A stretch of 64,000 bases of DNA, taken from Bilabrum cf. latius. Taxonomy: Eukaryota > Bigyra: Bicosoecida > Bigyra > Bicosoecida. Positions within the stretch are counted from its first letter, which is position 1, and each line of letters begins with the position of its first letter. Shown piece by piece: positions 15,001-26,200 of this stretch. Under the pieces are notes generated by a model. It was not told the DNA's origin. It ran no database searches and saw only the letters and a list, made by a program, of their open reading frames with translations. The translations under genes and the position numbers were made by a program. The stretch is from assembly GCA_965178125.1 (NCBI GenBank), contig OZ237740.1:1240001-1304000 (forward strand), written 5' to 3'.

Positions 15001-16134
15001 CGGCGCATTTTCAGGACGGTCGTTCGAAGGCTGCAAGGCAACTCAGCCCGTGAGGTGCTCAGCCTTGCGGTCCGTCGTGACCGTGTGCTGGAGGACGTAC
15101 AGAGCAAGCTCTTCGGGCTCAAGGCGAGCGAGCTGCGGAAACGCCTCAGCGTCTCGTTCCGTGGGGAGGCTGGCGTGGACGCAGGAGGGCTAACCAAAGA
15201 GCTGTACACCCTGCTGGCACGTGACATCTTCAAGCCTGCGTTTGCGCTGTTCGAGGCGTCAGCGGACTCGTCCACGTACCAGCCGAGCGCGAACTCCTCG
15301 ATCAACGACAACCACCTGAACTACTTCCGGGTAATAGGCCGAGTTGTGGGCAAGGCCATCTGTGATGGCCACGTGCTGGACGTGCACTTCAGCAGAGCGG
15401 TGTACAAGCACATGCTCGGCCTGCCGCTGGGCGTGGAGGACCTGGAAGCGGCAGACCCGGAGTTCTTCCGAAGCATCAAGTTCTTGCTCGACAACGAGAT
15501 CGATGACATGTACCTGGGCATCACATTCTCTGTGGACGAGGACCACTTTGGCGAGAAGAAACAGATCGAGCTGGTGCCGGGCGGGGACGACGTGGAGGTG
15601 ACAGACGCCAACAAGCACGCCTACGTCAAGCTGGTGGTGAAGCACCGCCTCACCAGCAGGATCCGAGCGCAGCTAGAGTCGTTCTTGCGCGGGTTCTACG
15701 AGCTCGTACCGCCGGAGCTCGCGCGCATCTTCACTGTCCCTGAGCTGGAGATGATCATCAGCGGGACTCCCGAGATCGACGTGGTGGACATGCGCCGGCA
15801 CTCGAGGTACAGGGGCGGATACAGGGCGGAGGACAAGCAGGTCCGCTGGTTGTGGCAGGTGATAGACGAGCTGAGCGAGCAGGACAAGGCCCGGCTGCTC
15901 ATGTTCGTGACCGGCACGTCCAAGATCCCAGTGGAGGGGTTCTCGTCGCTGCGAGGAGTGAACGGTCCTACCCCGTTCACCATCGCCAAGATCCCTGGAG
16001 GGGACGAGAGGCTGCCTCAGTCGCACACGTGCTTCAATACCCTGGATCTCCCTGCGTACTCCAGCATGCAGACTCTCAGGAAGCGGCTGCTGACGGCCAT
16101 CCGACTGGGTGGGGAGGGCTTCGGGCTGGCCTGA
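1..16134 (+). CDS. Giant HECT E3 ubiquitin ligase (HUWE1/UPL1/Tom1 type), 3' part
   Basis: One frame runs from base 1 to the TGA at 16132-16134 (5,377 codons, 5' end outside the window) if TAG is read as Gln. It is interrupted only by TAG, in more than forty places (for example 547, 688, 1303, 1597, 2065, 4141, 7561). The last 350 residues form a complete HECT domain. Its catalytic Cys is codon 16030-16032 in the motif SHTCFNTLDLP, and the protein ends in GFGLA as in HUWE1 and plant UPL1/2. Upstream is a UBM-like ubiquitin-binding motif (VGFLQYLPREAQIDAL, about 7280) and a helical block at 11810-12000 resembling the HUWE1-family segment that precedes HECT. The rest is long, low-complexity and probably disordered. 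The family transfers ubiquitin from E2 through the Cys thioester to substrates. No intron is apparent. HECT assignment is secure; orthology to HUWE1 rather than another large HECT is inferred. Confidence 0.93.
5262..6285 (+). repeat. 36-bp coding minisatellite, about 28 copies
   Basis: A head-to-tail 36-bp unit inside the HECT ligase gene encodes the 12-residue unit GPGAAGAGSSSS in the gene's frame. Units are nearly identical, with rare single-base variants (for example near 5704, 5848 and 5910). The length is a whole number of codons, so copy-number change preserves the frame. A flexible linker is the likely protein outcome. Confidence 0.95.
6538..7245 (+). repeat. Ala-Pro / Ser-Gly coding repeat array
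   Basis: About eight tandem modules in the HECT ligase frame consist of a variable (Ala-Pro)n run followed by ADAQAAASSSSGG or ANAQAAASSSSGG. The (AP)n runs differ in length between modules, as expected from slippage on the hexanucleotide that encodes them. All changes are in multiples of three. Confidence 0.93.
15070..16131 (+). other. HECT catalytic domain
   Basis: The domain opens near the segment VSFRGEAGVDAGGLTKEL and includes the N-lobe motif FRVIGRVVGKAICDG. It then has FVTGTSKIPVEGF and the catalytic SHTCFN motif (Cys codon 16030-16032). No TAG codon occurs here or anywhere from 13942 to the stop, unlike the TAG-rich upstream part. Confidence 0.95.
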
Positions 16135-16361
16135 TTGGAGCCAACGGGATTGGTCGGACTGGCGTACGAAAACATAGATACTAACTGACAAAAGCATACT
16201 TTGATTTAGAATATTCGTTTGGATAGCCGATGAGATCATGCTGTCGCATCATGCAGAGTGCCCCTCAGGCTAGCTGTGGTCACGCGGTCAAGGACTGTGT
16301 ATATTATTCTCCCTCTCATGTTGACGCTAGATTGTTTGTTACTTTGATCCCACGTATAAGT

Positions 16362-16884
16362 ATGGCAGCTGCACAAGAGACTGTGGTTTCAAAAATTGTT
16401 ATTTCCACCTCAGATGCACCAAAAGGTATGTGCTGCCCGCCATTGCCATGCCAAGCCACGTGAGCTGGGCTTATCAGCAGCACCGTCCCCCAACTGTAGC
16501 TACCGAGGTCCTATTTCTCTATTTCTCGCAGCGATTGGTCCATACTCGCAAGCAATAAAAGCTGCTGGAATGGTTTACATCTCTGGCATGATTGGGTTGG
16601 ACCCCAAAACTCAAAAAATGGTCGAAGGAGGCGTAAAAGAGTAGGCAGCCCAAGCTCTGGCCAATCTAGGAGGAGTGTTGAAGGCCAGTGGAATAGGGCC
16701 GAAAGAGGTTGTCAAGACAACCGTTCTGCTGACTACCATGGATGATTATGCCGCTGTGAACGAGGTGTACGCCGACTTTTTCAAGGAGTGCGAAGGATCT
16801 TATCCAGCACGTGCAGCATTTGCCGTTAAAGGGCTACCTGCTGGAGCTCTCGTCGAGATTGAGGGCATAGCTATGCAAAAATGA
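16362..16884 (+). CDS. RidA / YjgF / UK114 family reactive-imine deaminase
   Basis: Two exons, 16362-16425 and 16532-16884, join in phase to give 138 residues. That length is typical of RidA, which hydrolyses reactive enamine/imine intermediates released by PLP enzymes. The splice restores the family signature [16 protein letters not shown] across the junction. Further hallmarks are [20 protein letters not shown], the YPARAAFAV segment with the substrate-carboxylate-binding Arg, and the C-terminal VEIEGIA. The start ATG is the only one that gives this N-terminus. An in-frame TAG at 16642-16644 is residue 59, in GVKE-Q-AAQAL, where family members often carry Gln. The stop is TGA. No targeting peptide is evident, so the protein may be cytosolic. 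Confidence 0.95.
16426..16531 (+). other. Spliceosomal intron in the RidA gene (106 nt)
   Basis: The donor is G|GTATGT and the acceptor is TTTCTCGCAG|C. It is required to join the N-terminal exon to the IGPYSQAI motif and is the best-supported intron in the window. Confidence 0.9.
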
Positions 16885-17099
16885 CTAAACTCCGCACAGA
16901 TTACTACCAAAGCGCTCGCAATCAAGCCATAAAGCAATGGCAATTTTTCGGAGGCAATGAACGTTCCTTTCTACTAGCCAGCGAACCCGCCAATTCACCA
17001 GCTGGCAGCTGCCACTTGGCACGCTCAAAACAACTGGAGAGCCTCATCTAGCCAGGCTCAAGCTAAGTTCTTTCTATATTTCATATAGCTCTTGGAGAT

Positions 17100-18422
17100 A
17101 TGGCGCTAAATACAGTCATGTGCTTGGTGTTTGCTGCTATTGCAGCAACGTGTCTAGCGGATTCGCGTGGCAAGAGCAATCGGTTGAAGAAGCACGGATC
17201 TCCGGAGCAGCGTTTGGCTCAGTACAGAAGTATGATTTTGGACGAGGTGAAACGCGGGCCAAAATTTGTTGCAGCGCTTGTTTTGGGGGGCAAGGACCTG
17301 CCCTTGTCAATCGGCAACTCCACATTGCAACCGTTCAAGATCCAACGCACGACGGTAACGAATGGTCAGTTTCGACAATTTGTGCGAAAAACATCATATA
17401 AAACAGAGGCTGAGCAGTTCGGATGGTCTTTTGTGTTCAAGAGCCACGTATCCAAGAAGACTTTGGCCGGCGTCACCCAGACAGTCGAAGGCGCCAACTG
17501 GTGGCTGCCGGTGCGGGGTGCGTACTGGCGGTAGCCGGCCGGGCCCGGCTCCACGATCAAGCACAAGCTGGACTACCCGGTAACCCACGTAAGCTTGACC
17601 GACGCGAAGGCTTTTTGTGCCTGGGCGGGCGGGCGCCTGCCGACGGAGCAGGAGTGGGAGGCGGCGGCGAGGGGTGACCTAGCGGCCATCCTGGAGAAGC
17701 ACGCGGGCGCTGCAGAAAAAAACGGACTGCCATGGGGCCGCGGCAACCCCCAGCGAAGGATGAACTACTTTCAAGGAACGTTCCCTGGCCGCGACCTGGA
17801 GGAGGACGGTCACGGTGGGCTGGCCCCCGTCGGAGTGTTCCCCCCATAGAACCAGCTGGGGATCGAGAACATGCTGGGGAACGGGTGGGAGTGGGTGGAC
17901 TCGAGGTACACAGATGGACCTGGGCGCGACGCGAAGCAGGAGCAGTGGGTGCTGCGTGGAGGCAGCTACATCGACTCGATCGATGGCGCGCACAACCACA
18001 AGATCGACCTCTCTACCAGGATGCCCAACACGGCTGACGCGGGGTCAGACAACCTTGCGTTCCGCTGCGCGTTCGACCTGGACCGCAAGCAGGCCAAGGC
18101 TGCGCTTGCGATCCGAGTGAAGACGATCCGGCGAATGGCTCGACTCGCTGCAACTGGTGGGAGCGCTGGTCAGCGCGACGATGACGACGAGGAGGAGAAC
18201 GAGGTCCGTGCGGCGAGCAAGTACTACGAGGATATCCTTAGTGACAACACCGTGGAGGAGCTGGAGGTATTCGATGACGACGAGGACGACGAGGATGAGG
18301 ACGAGGACGAGCGGAGGTGGCAGGGCAAGGAGCCCAGGGCTAGCAAGCGTGAGAGAGGCCGCAAGCACAAGAAGGGCAGAGAAGAGAAGGGAAGACGCAC
18401 CCGGCGTCACGAGGACCTTTGA
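17100..18422 (+). CDS. SUMF2-like (formylglycine-generating-enzyme-fold) ER protein
   Basis: The 440-residue single-exon frame ends in TGA and has TAG at residues 145 and 250. A signal peptide (residues 1-20, hydrophobic core [13 protein letters not shown]) precedes an FGE/SUMF fold. Markers include [50 protein letters not shown] and NLAFRCAFD. In catalytic SUMF1 the segment after GGSY carries two active-site cysteines. Here it reads [17 protein letters not shown] with none, as in human SUMF2, a non-catalytic paralogue that binds SUMF1. The C-terminus adds an Asp/Glu-rich run and a Lys/Arg-rich tail ending in HEDL, which resembles a K/HDEL ER-retrieval signal. The first TAG falls in WR-Q-PAGPGS, where SUMF1 has WRHPEGP. 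A regulator or chaperone role in the ER lumen is inferred. Confidence 0.88.
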
Positions 18423-18579
18423 GTTGCGTTATCTGAATCCAACTCGGTTGTTGTTCAACAATACCTTGCGTCGTTTTCGGACGGTGCCATCCAGCTGCCA
18501 CGACAAGCCAATTCGTCATCATCCGGATACTGCTCGAAGCACGTCTATAATAAGGATCCATGCTTCACTAGCAACACGT

Positions 18580-21500
18580 TTAGCCCGGCGGCGAGGGCGG
18601 AGGGACCATTGAAAGGTCGACAGAGCCCCTCCGTCCCAACGCATCCCTCGACCCACCGCTGTCCTCTGGCGGGGGCTCAATGTCGGCTGAATCCACCGAG
18701 TCGTGATCATTGTCATCGTGCTACGCCGAGCCTTGGGATGTCGATGACAGGCCGCCGCGCCCCCTTCCCGTGCCTCCCACCTAGGCCCCTTTGCTGCTAG
18801 GTCCGGCGTCCACGGCCTCGGTCGTCTTGGACTCCGGTGCGGCCGTCTCAGAAGCTAGATATCGCCTACCAGGGCCACCCCAGCTGCCAGCTTCTTCGGT
18901 GGCATCTTCCTCGTCCTCTACGATTTGGTCTGCCAGCCCTGCAATGGCAGCCTCCAGACTCGGAGACTGCCTCTGCCTGGAGCTGCTGGTGGCACCCGCC
19001 GCTCCTGGAATGCCAGATTCAGCTGCGTGCCCTGCCAGTGGCGTGCCCTCGCCGAAGAGGCGGCTTCCGTACCTCGACAGAGACTTGCCAAAGTCGGCTT
19101 GTTTCCTCGGCGAGGTTCCCGGCTTGACCACGACCGCGCGCACCCTCCCGATGGGTCGCATCTCATCGCGCTCTGCCTTGTCCTGGAGGGCCTGCCGCAT
19201 GCGCAGGACTGGAAATGACACAGTTCGTACCGCACTCCTGAACTTTGCCTTGATCTGCTCGCGCTTTGCCTGCTGAGCCGCCCGTTGCTCGGGAGTCTCC
19301 GCCCTGTCTTTCCTCTGCGCCGCTTCAGCCTCGTCCTCTCCTGTCTGCGTCCCGGTAGCTCGCATCTCCACCGGCTTCGGGGCGTGCTGCGCCTGAGAGG
19401 CCGCGATAGATGATGAACACGAGGCGAGCAGCGCCCTAGCACCAGCTCTAGGGTCGGGAAGGACAGATCGGATCACAACCGCAGTTGAGCACCTGGCGCC
19501 GGCTGGTAAGATGCCTTGCGCACTCACTCCGACTGACCGTGTGGCCTTTACGACGCTTGGTACTGCTACTGGTGCAAGCCACCCAGCTGTTCCACACTGT
19601 CCCAGCACGTTTCGAGGAGCGGGCAACACGCCGTGGGCATTGAGCCCGGTCTGCACCTCGAACGTCGCCGACGATCTGATAGCGCTGGCATTGACGCTGA
19701 GCAATGCTTTCTATGGCTCAACCGACCAATTTCGTCGCTTAATCGAATTTGACAAAGACTCAACAGGTGGTACACATTGAGGGAGCATCGGTGGTGACGT
19801 TGCAGGTAGACTTACGCGGGCTGGGCTGCCCGATGGCCCTGACCCGGTTGGAGGCACGACTCCAGCTCCGGCACCCCACCCGACCGTGTCAAATACGTCG
19901 GATCGCACTGGGATGCTCTGCCCAAGCAGACCAGTGCCTGCGTTGAGTCGGCCTACCAGCATGTGGGCTTTGGGATGGAACCCAGCCGAAAGCGGTGGCA
20001 AATGTCGATGGCCGGGCGCATGAAACCCGAGCGAGGGAAGACTGGAGAAGGCGGTGCCCCGTCGCGTGTCTAGACGCACCCCAAGTTTTGCAGAGTGCTT
20101 TACGCCTATGTCGTTCCAAGGACCACGCGTTGAGTGCGCCGGTAGGGTTGCACTCGAATGAACCTGGCCTTCGTCGCGGGACGCCAAGCGCGACCTGGAG
20201 CTGGCTATCCCTGCAGCTGTTGGCTTGCCACCAGGACGGGAGTCATGCCCTGTCTTATCCTAGATCCTTCTCAAGTGCGCCTCAAGGGCTTGGCGGTGCA
20301 GTGGACTGCCATCCGCAGACGTGCTTATTTTCGTGCCGTCGCGCGAACCCGCGAACGTGTCGATTGCAGAGACTGCAGCCTGGCTAATGGGAGACCCAGG
20401 CACTGGGGCAGCTGCTGACTCAGGTGCAGGAGCGGGCGCGACCTAATGCTCCTCCGAAGCGTCGTCCTGAAGCGGCGGGATCGAAGACACAGAGTCGGAG
20501 CAATCCTCGGGTGGTGCAGGTTCTGCAGCGAGTGGAAGCTCTGGTGTGGCGACGGACTCGGCGCCAGCAGTTGCCGCGACAATCATGATGCGCTCGGGCG
20601 TAGCAGAGCCCGGGTCCTCCTGCATGACAGTCTCGCTATCCAACGAAGAATCCAGCTTGTCTTCCACCGATTCGGTATCTAAAATCTCAGTAGCGCTGCG
20701 CATTCGAAAGTCGACGTCGGCAGTCGGCGCAGCAACAGATTCAGGAGGTGCTACTGTGGACGCCGCGCCATCTGAATACAGCCTACCTCGAAGTGCCTAT
20801 AACCTTGAGCCTGCTTTTGTGGGCGAATCAAGCGGAGATGCGGTCAATGAATTCGTGGAAGTACTCTTCTTCTTCACGGTCTTCGCGGCCGGCTTGCTCT
20901 CATCCACTGCTGCCGTGCCCGCTGCTGCCGTGCCCGCTTTGCTGGTGGTCTTCTTCTTCACGGTCTTCGCGGCCGGCTTGCTCTCATCCGCTGCTGCAGT
21001 GCCCGCTGCTGCCGTGCCCGCTTTGCTGGTGGTCTTCTTCTTCACGGTCTTCGCGGCCGGCTTGCTCTCATCCACTGCTGCCGTGCCCGCTGCTGCCGTG
21101 CCCGCTTTGCTGGTGGTCTTCTTCTTCACGGTCTTCGCGGCCGGCTTGCTCTCATCCGCTGCTGCCGTGCCCGCTGCTGCCGTGCCCGCTTTGCTGGTGG
21201 TCTTCTTCTTCACGGTCTTCGCGGCCGGCTTGCCCTCATCCACTGCCGCCGTGCCCGCTGCTGCCGTGCCCGCTTTGCTGGTGGTCTTCTTCTTCACGGT
21301 CTTCGCGGCCGGCTTGCTCTCATCCACTGCTGCCGTGCCCGCTGCTGCCGTGCCCGCTTTGCTGGTGGTCTTCTTCTTCACGGTCTTCGCGGCCGGCTTG
21401 CCCTCATCCACTGCTGCCGTGCCCGCTGCTGCCGTGCCCGCTTTGCTGGTGGTCTTCTTCTTCACGGTCTTCGCGGCCGGCTTGCTCTCATCCACTGCTG

Positions 21501-22935
21501 CCGTGCCCGCTGCTGCCGTGCCCGCTTTGCTGGTGGTCTTCTTCTTCACGGTCTTCGCGGCCGGCTTGCTCTCATCCGCTGCTGCCGTGCCCGCTGCTGC
21601 CGTGCCCGCTTTGCTGGTGGTCTTCTTCTTCACGGTCTTCGCGGCCGGCTTGCCCTCATCCGCTGCTGCCGTGCCCGCTGCTGCCGTGCCCGCTGCTGCC
21701 GTGCCCGCTTTGCTGGTGGTCTTCTTCTTCACGGTCTTCGCGGCCGGCTTGCCCTCATCCACTGCTGCCGTGCCCGCTGCTGCCGTGCCCGCTTTGCTGG
21801 TGGTCTTCTTCTTCACGGTCTTCGCGGCCGGCTTGCTCTCATCCACTGCTGCCGTGCCCGCTGCTGCCGTGCCCGCTGCTGCCGTGCCCGCTGCTGCCGT
21901 GCCCGCTGTGCTGGTGGTCTTCTTCTTCACGGTCTTCGCGGCCGGCTTGCCCTCATCCGCTGCTGCCGTGCCCGCTGCTGCCGTGCCCGCTTTGCTGGTG
22001 GTCTTCTTCTTCACGGTCTTCGCGGCCGGCTTGCTCTCATCCACTGCTGCCGTGCCCGCTGCTGCCGTGCCCGCTGCTGCCGTGCCCGCTTTGCTGGTGG
22101 TCTTCTTCTTCACGGTCTTCGCGGCCGGCTTGCTCTCATCCGCTGCTGCCGTGCCCGCTGCTGCCGTGCCCGCTTTGCTGGTGGTCTTCTTCTTCACGGT
22201 CTTCGCGGCCGGCTTGCTCTCATCCACTGCTGCCGTGCCCGCTGCTGCCGTGCCCGCTTTGCTGGTGGTCTTCTTCTTCACGGTCTTCGCGGCCGGCTTG
22301 CCCTCATCCACTGCTGCCGTGCCCGCTGCTGCCGTGCCCGCTTTGCTGGTGGTCTTCTTCTTCACGGTCTTCGCGGCCGGCTTGCTCTCATCCACTGCTG
22401 CCGTGCCCGCTGCTGCCGTGCCCGCTTTGCTGGTGGTCTTCTTCTTCACGGTCTTCGCGGCCGGCTTGCTCTCATCCGCTGCTGCCGTGCCCGCTGCTGC
22501 CGTGCCCGCTTTGCTGGTGGTCTTCTTCTTCACGGTCTTCGCGGCCGGCTTGCCCTCATCCGCTGCTGCCGTGCCCGCTGCTGCCGTGCCCGCTGCTGCC
22601 GTGCCCGCTTTGCTGGTGGTCTTCTTCTTCACGGTCTTCGCGGCCGGCTTGCCCTCATCCACTGCTGCCGTGCCCGCTGCTGCCGTGCCCGCTGCTGCCG
22701 TGCCCGCTTTGCTGGTGGTCTTCTTCTTCACGGTCTTCGCGGCCGGCTTGCTCTCATCCACTGCTGCCGTGCCCGCTGCTGCCGTGCCCGCTTTGCTGGT
22801 GGTCTTCTTCTTCACGGTCTTTGCGGCCACTTTGGCTGAGTCACTAGTTGATTTTGCATCATCGGGGGTTTTGACTTTCTTCAAGGTAGCCTTTTTTGTC
22901 GATTTCTTCAACGCAACTCCGAACGGACTCTACAT
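18580..22935 (-). CDS. Lys/Ala-rich histone-H1-like repeat protein
   Basis: One minus-strand frame of about 1,451 residues reads from ATG at 22935 (MQSPFGVALKKSTKKA...) through TAG codons at 22930, 20797, 20443, 20260, 19711, 18781 and 18721 to TAA at 18580; a TGA follows five codons later. The N-terminal half is about 23 copies of a 28-residue unit rich in Lys, Ala and Thr (core AAKTVKKKTTSKAGTAAAG). The basic Ala/Lys composition resembles histone H1 tails, but no winged-helix H1 globular domain is visible. The C-terminal half is low-complexity, with a charged segment QRAAQQAKREQIKAKFRSAV. DNA or chromatin binding is inferred from composition only. The neighbouring SUMF2-like gene converges on it, 157 bp away. 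Confidence 0.75.
20845..22840 (-). repeat. 84-bp coding tandem array (about 23 units) in the H1-like gene
   Basis: The units are 84 bp long. Some carry one to three extra 15-bp inserts (coding GTAAA), giving 99-129 bp units. All length changes keep the reading frame. Variation between units is confined mainly to ESK/EGK and AVD/AAD. Several frames on the other strand are also free of stops because of this repetition, but they are not genes. Confidence 0.95.
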
Positions 22936-23279
22936 GCTGCACCCACAAGTTGAGATCAAAGTTTGTGGCCAGCTAGAACTCCGTACTATACACGAAATCA
23001 CTTTAACTAAGTGGAATTGACTATTGTTGTGTTCCTGGATGCAAAAATTTGTGTGGAAGGCTCGCAAATCGGAAACGATTGGTCGTGCAATGCATCCAGT
23101 TGACTGCTCACGCACGAGGCTAAGTATAGAATTTTTCGAGCAACTGGCGCATATTATCGAACTAAATTTAAATTGGGTCGATCAATCGTCAAGGGGCCGG
23201 ACACATTGTTGTGAGATGAATCTTCTGGACATGATGATGGAGGTCGCAGGCGGTCGCAAATATGCGCTGGCAACCTGCA
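22936..23279. other. Intergenic region between two minus-strand genes
   Basis: A 344-bp AT-richer spacer lies between the stop of the large repeat gene (TGA at 23280) and the start of the H1-like gene. It should hold the H1-like promoter. I see an A/T-rich stretch near 23160-23175 that reads CCAATTTAAATTT on the minus strand, but no proven regulatory element. Confidence 0.4.
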
Positions 23280-26200
23280 TCAATTCCACGACAAGACATC
23301 GTCGATCAGGCGCTACGTCGCGAGCTGTTCATTAAGGAGAGCAGCGCGCTCGTCCGCAACTGCTGCTCTCGACTTGCCATCTGCCTCGGCATCCTAGATC
23401 GCCTGCTTCCGCTTTGCCGACTCCACCACTTCCGCATCATACCTCGCCGCCGCTATGCGAGACAGCTGCGAAGCCTTCACCCCCGATGAAACCATACGAC
23501 GCATTGTGTACCGACGACTGGTCGAATGATCCTTGGCTGGAGCTGCAGACACCTGCTGCGAGCTGCCAGGCCGCTCAACCCCTCTTCCAGCTCGATCCAA
23601 CTCGAGTACATCTCGCGTGCCACTTCCACTACCTTGCATTTGCTCCTCGAGTTTGCGAAGCCGGTCCACACCCGGTGGAGGGCTGTCAATGGTGACGTCT
23701 GCCTGGTCCGCCAGCTTGCTTTCGGTGGCGGCTTGAGCGAGAAGCAGCTGCACGCGAGCCATCTGCCACTTGGGGTCCTTGGGCTTGGCAGGCCCGGGCA
23801 TCAGCACGGGCTCCAAAGACACAGATGTTACCGTGGACCCTGGGGAGTCATAAGCACCTGTAATCCGTTGCCCTCTACTGCCACGGGCAGACCGAGCTGC
23901 CATGGAGTAGGCCTACTTGGTGGAGGCTACCGAGCCTTCAACTTCAACCGATGACCCCGTCGCGGCCGGGTCCTCCTCGCGCGTGTCGTTTGTGTGCGCA
24001 TGGCTCGCAGCAGCAGCAGCAGCAGCAGCAGCAGTATGGGCGAATTCCCTAGCGCGGGCAGACTGTCTCACCAGCATTTCAGCGGCGTGGGGCACCGGAA
24101 CATGCAGTGAGCCTGGCTCCAACGAGATCCCGGAGCTCGCCTCAAGGCCGCCCATGCTCGGTACGGCACCAGCATTAGACGGTGACTGTGGCTGGCGATT
24201 TTTAATAGGCTCTCTGGCACCGCGCCTACTTGTTCTCTTTGGCTACAGCGCCGCGGCGCGAATGCTCCGCGCCATGCTGGAAGCCGTGGCTCTGTCGATA
24301 CCTGCCGCAGCCACCATGCTTGAAGCCAACGAGTGCTCGGGTCCCGTCTCATATTTCTCAACGGAGGCGTTTCCAAGGTAGCCCTCATTGCTTAGCCGTG
24401 GCCGGGTAGCGCCTGGGCCGCCAAGTTTCTGCAGCTGTTGCTGCTGACGGTTCACTTGTCCTGAAGTCGGCGAGCCCTGGGCGTCCTGCACGCCGAATTG
24501 TGCCATCGGATGCGCCGATGCCGGAGCCTTTCTTGATGCCTTCAACTCGGCCTGGACCTATTTCGCGAGAAGCTTGGCCGCTGCAGCTGCCGGGACCCTT
24601 TTGGCCGCCGCGCGGGCCCTTGAGTTAGACAAGCTGCTCGCTTCTTGCAGAGCCCCACCGGCGCTCGTACCGCCCGCTGTCTGCTGCTCCATTGCCTTTC
24701 CTACTAGATGCTCAAGCGGGTAGGACGGCGGAGGGGAGGTGGGCCCCTCAAGAACTGCCTGTCGTAACCACTACCAAAGAGGATCCGCCAAGGTGCGACC
24801 ATTCTTGCGTTGACCCAGCAATACCGCTGGCCGAGTTTTGCCTGCCAATAATTCGTCATCATCTTCGGAATCCGAACTTTCGATGTCGTCCTCCTTGACG
24901 TGCCTGGATTCTTCTACAACCGCAGCGGCCCGCTTCTGGGCAATGTCATGCACGCGCTGCGCAGCGGGGCCTATGATTGAGGCCAGAGCTGGATGCTCTG
25001 TGATGAGCCTGTCCGCGTACTTCTGTAGCTTGGACGATATCCGACGAACGGCTTCAATTGCAAACGTGATCCGCATGTCTCGCTGGAGCTGCTCCTGTGA
25101 CGGAATTGCGCTGTCCTGAGCCTCGGGCTCAGGAGATGGCGTTTGTTCTGGCTCCCTGTCCACCTGGCTGTGCATCGTGTCATTGAGCTCATCGCAAGTG
25201 CCATCGTCACGCTGCTTGCTTGCATCCCTTTGGTTGCTCTCTTGCAACGATTCTCTAACTGCTGCACCATTCTCCGGCGCTTGGGTGCGGGAAGGCTCCG
25301 GTGGCGGGCGGTGAGGCGGTTCGGGGGCCCGGTGCGAGTGAACAGCCCCAGAACTCGTGCTGGAGCCAGAGCCTGATCCCGGCGATGATCCGCATGGACT
25401 TGAAGCCTGCTTTTCATTGCTTATCAGGACTGAGGTACTTGGTAGAACGTGAACGGACGTGGCACCGCTGGGCCCCTGTTCTGACAATACCGGCCGGCCC
25501 ACTGGTTCGGTCGTATCCGACAGCATGTCGAACGAGGCAGGCGGCACTCTAGGCTTTGGTGTTGATGGCTTGGGCTGCACAGCGGCACCTGCAGATGGAG
25601 ATGGCTCAAAGGACCACTCCCACGCTGAAGCCCCCCCACGTCCCCCTTTAGTCGCTGTGCCGCGCTCCGTTGACCTTGGCGCTGGCTGTAGTACTGCCAA
25701 CGGCTCCACCGCTGCAGATGCGCTAACCACCGAGCCAGATTCTTCGAGCTGAACTCGGGGCTTTGCGGTTAATTTGACCTCGATTGGTTGGACGACAACC
25801 GATACAACCCCAGCATGCTCTTGAGCCTAACCAATTGCTGGTCTCCTAGCTGCCTTGTCACAAGCATCCCGCTCCACTGCAGGTGGTACGATCGCAGGCT
25901 CTGAGGAGCTGGTCTAGAAATCGAGCTGCACAGGAAATCGTTGCCGAGACGGCGATTCCAAACTGGTTGTGCCAACGCCTGGCTGGGTTTCCAATGACCT
26001 CTCGCTGGGCTTGCTTGCAGTTTGCTGTAGGACTGAGGGGATGCGGCTGAAACTCGAGGCATGCAGCAGACCAGAAGACTCCAGCTCTTGGGCAGCACGC
26101 TTTACCTACGAAATCGCCGGTTCCACCGCCACTGATCTGCCAGTAACATCTGCTTGCAGCTGTCTTGGCTTGCCAGCAGGCTTCTGCGCGGGCCGCAGTG

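Noticed and set aside
1-16134. A decayed pseudogene cluster or many small ORFan genes
   Set aside because: All breaks are TAG, the frame never shifts, and the catalytic HECT domain is intact. Decay would give TAA, TGA and indels too.
20546-23020. 824-residue open frame on the plus strand with repeated LLVVFFFTVFAAGL
   Set aside because: It is the antisense of the 84-bp array in the H1-like gene. Repetition keeps several frames stop-free. The minus-strand frame is continuous with coding sequence on both sides.
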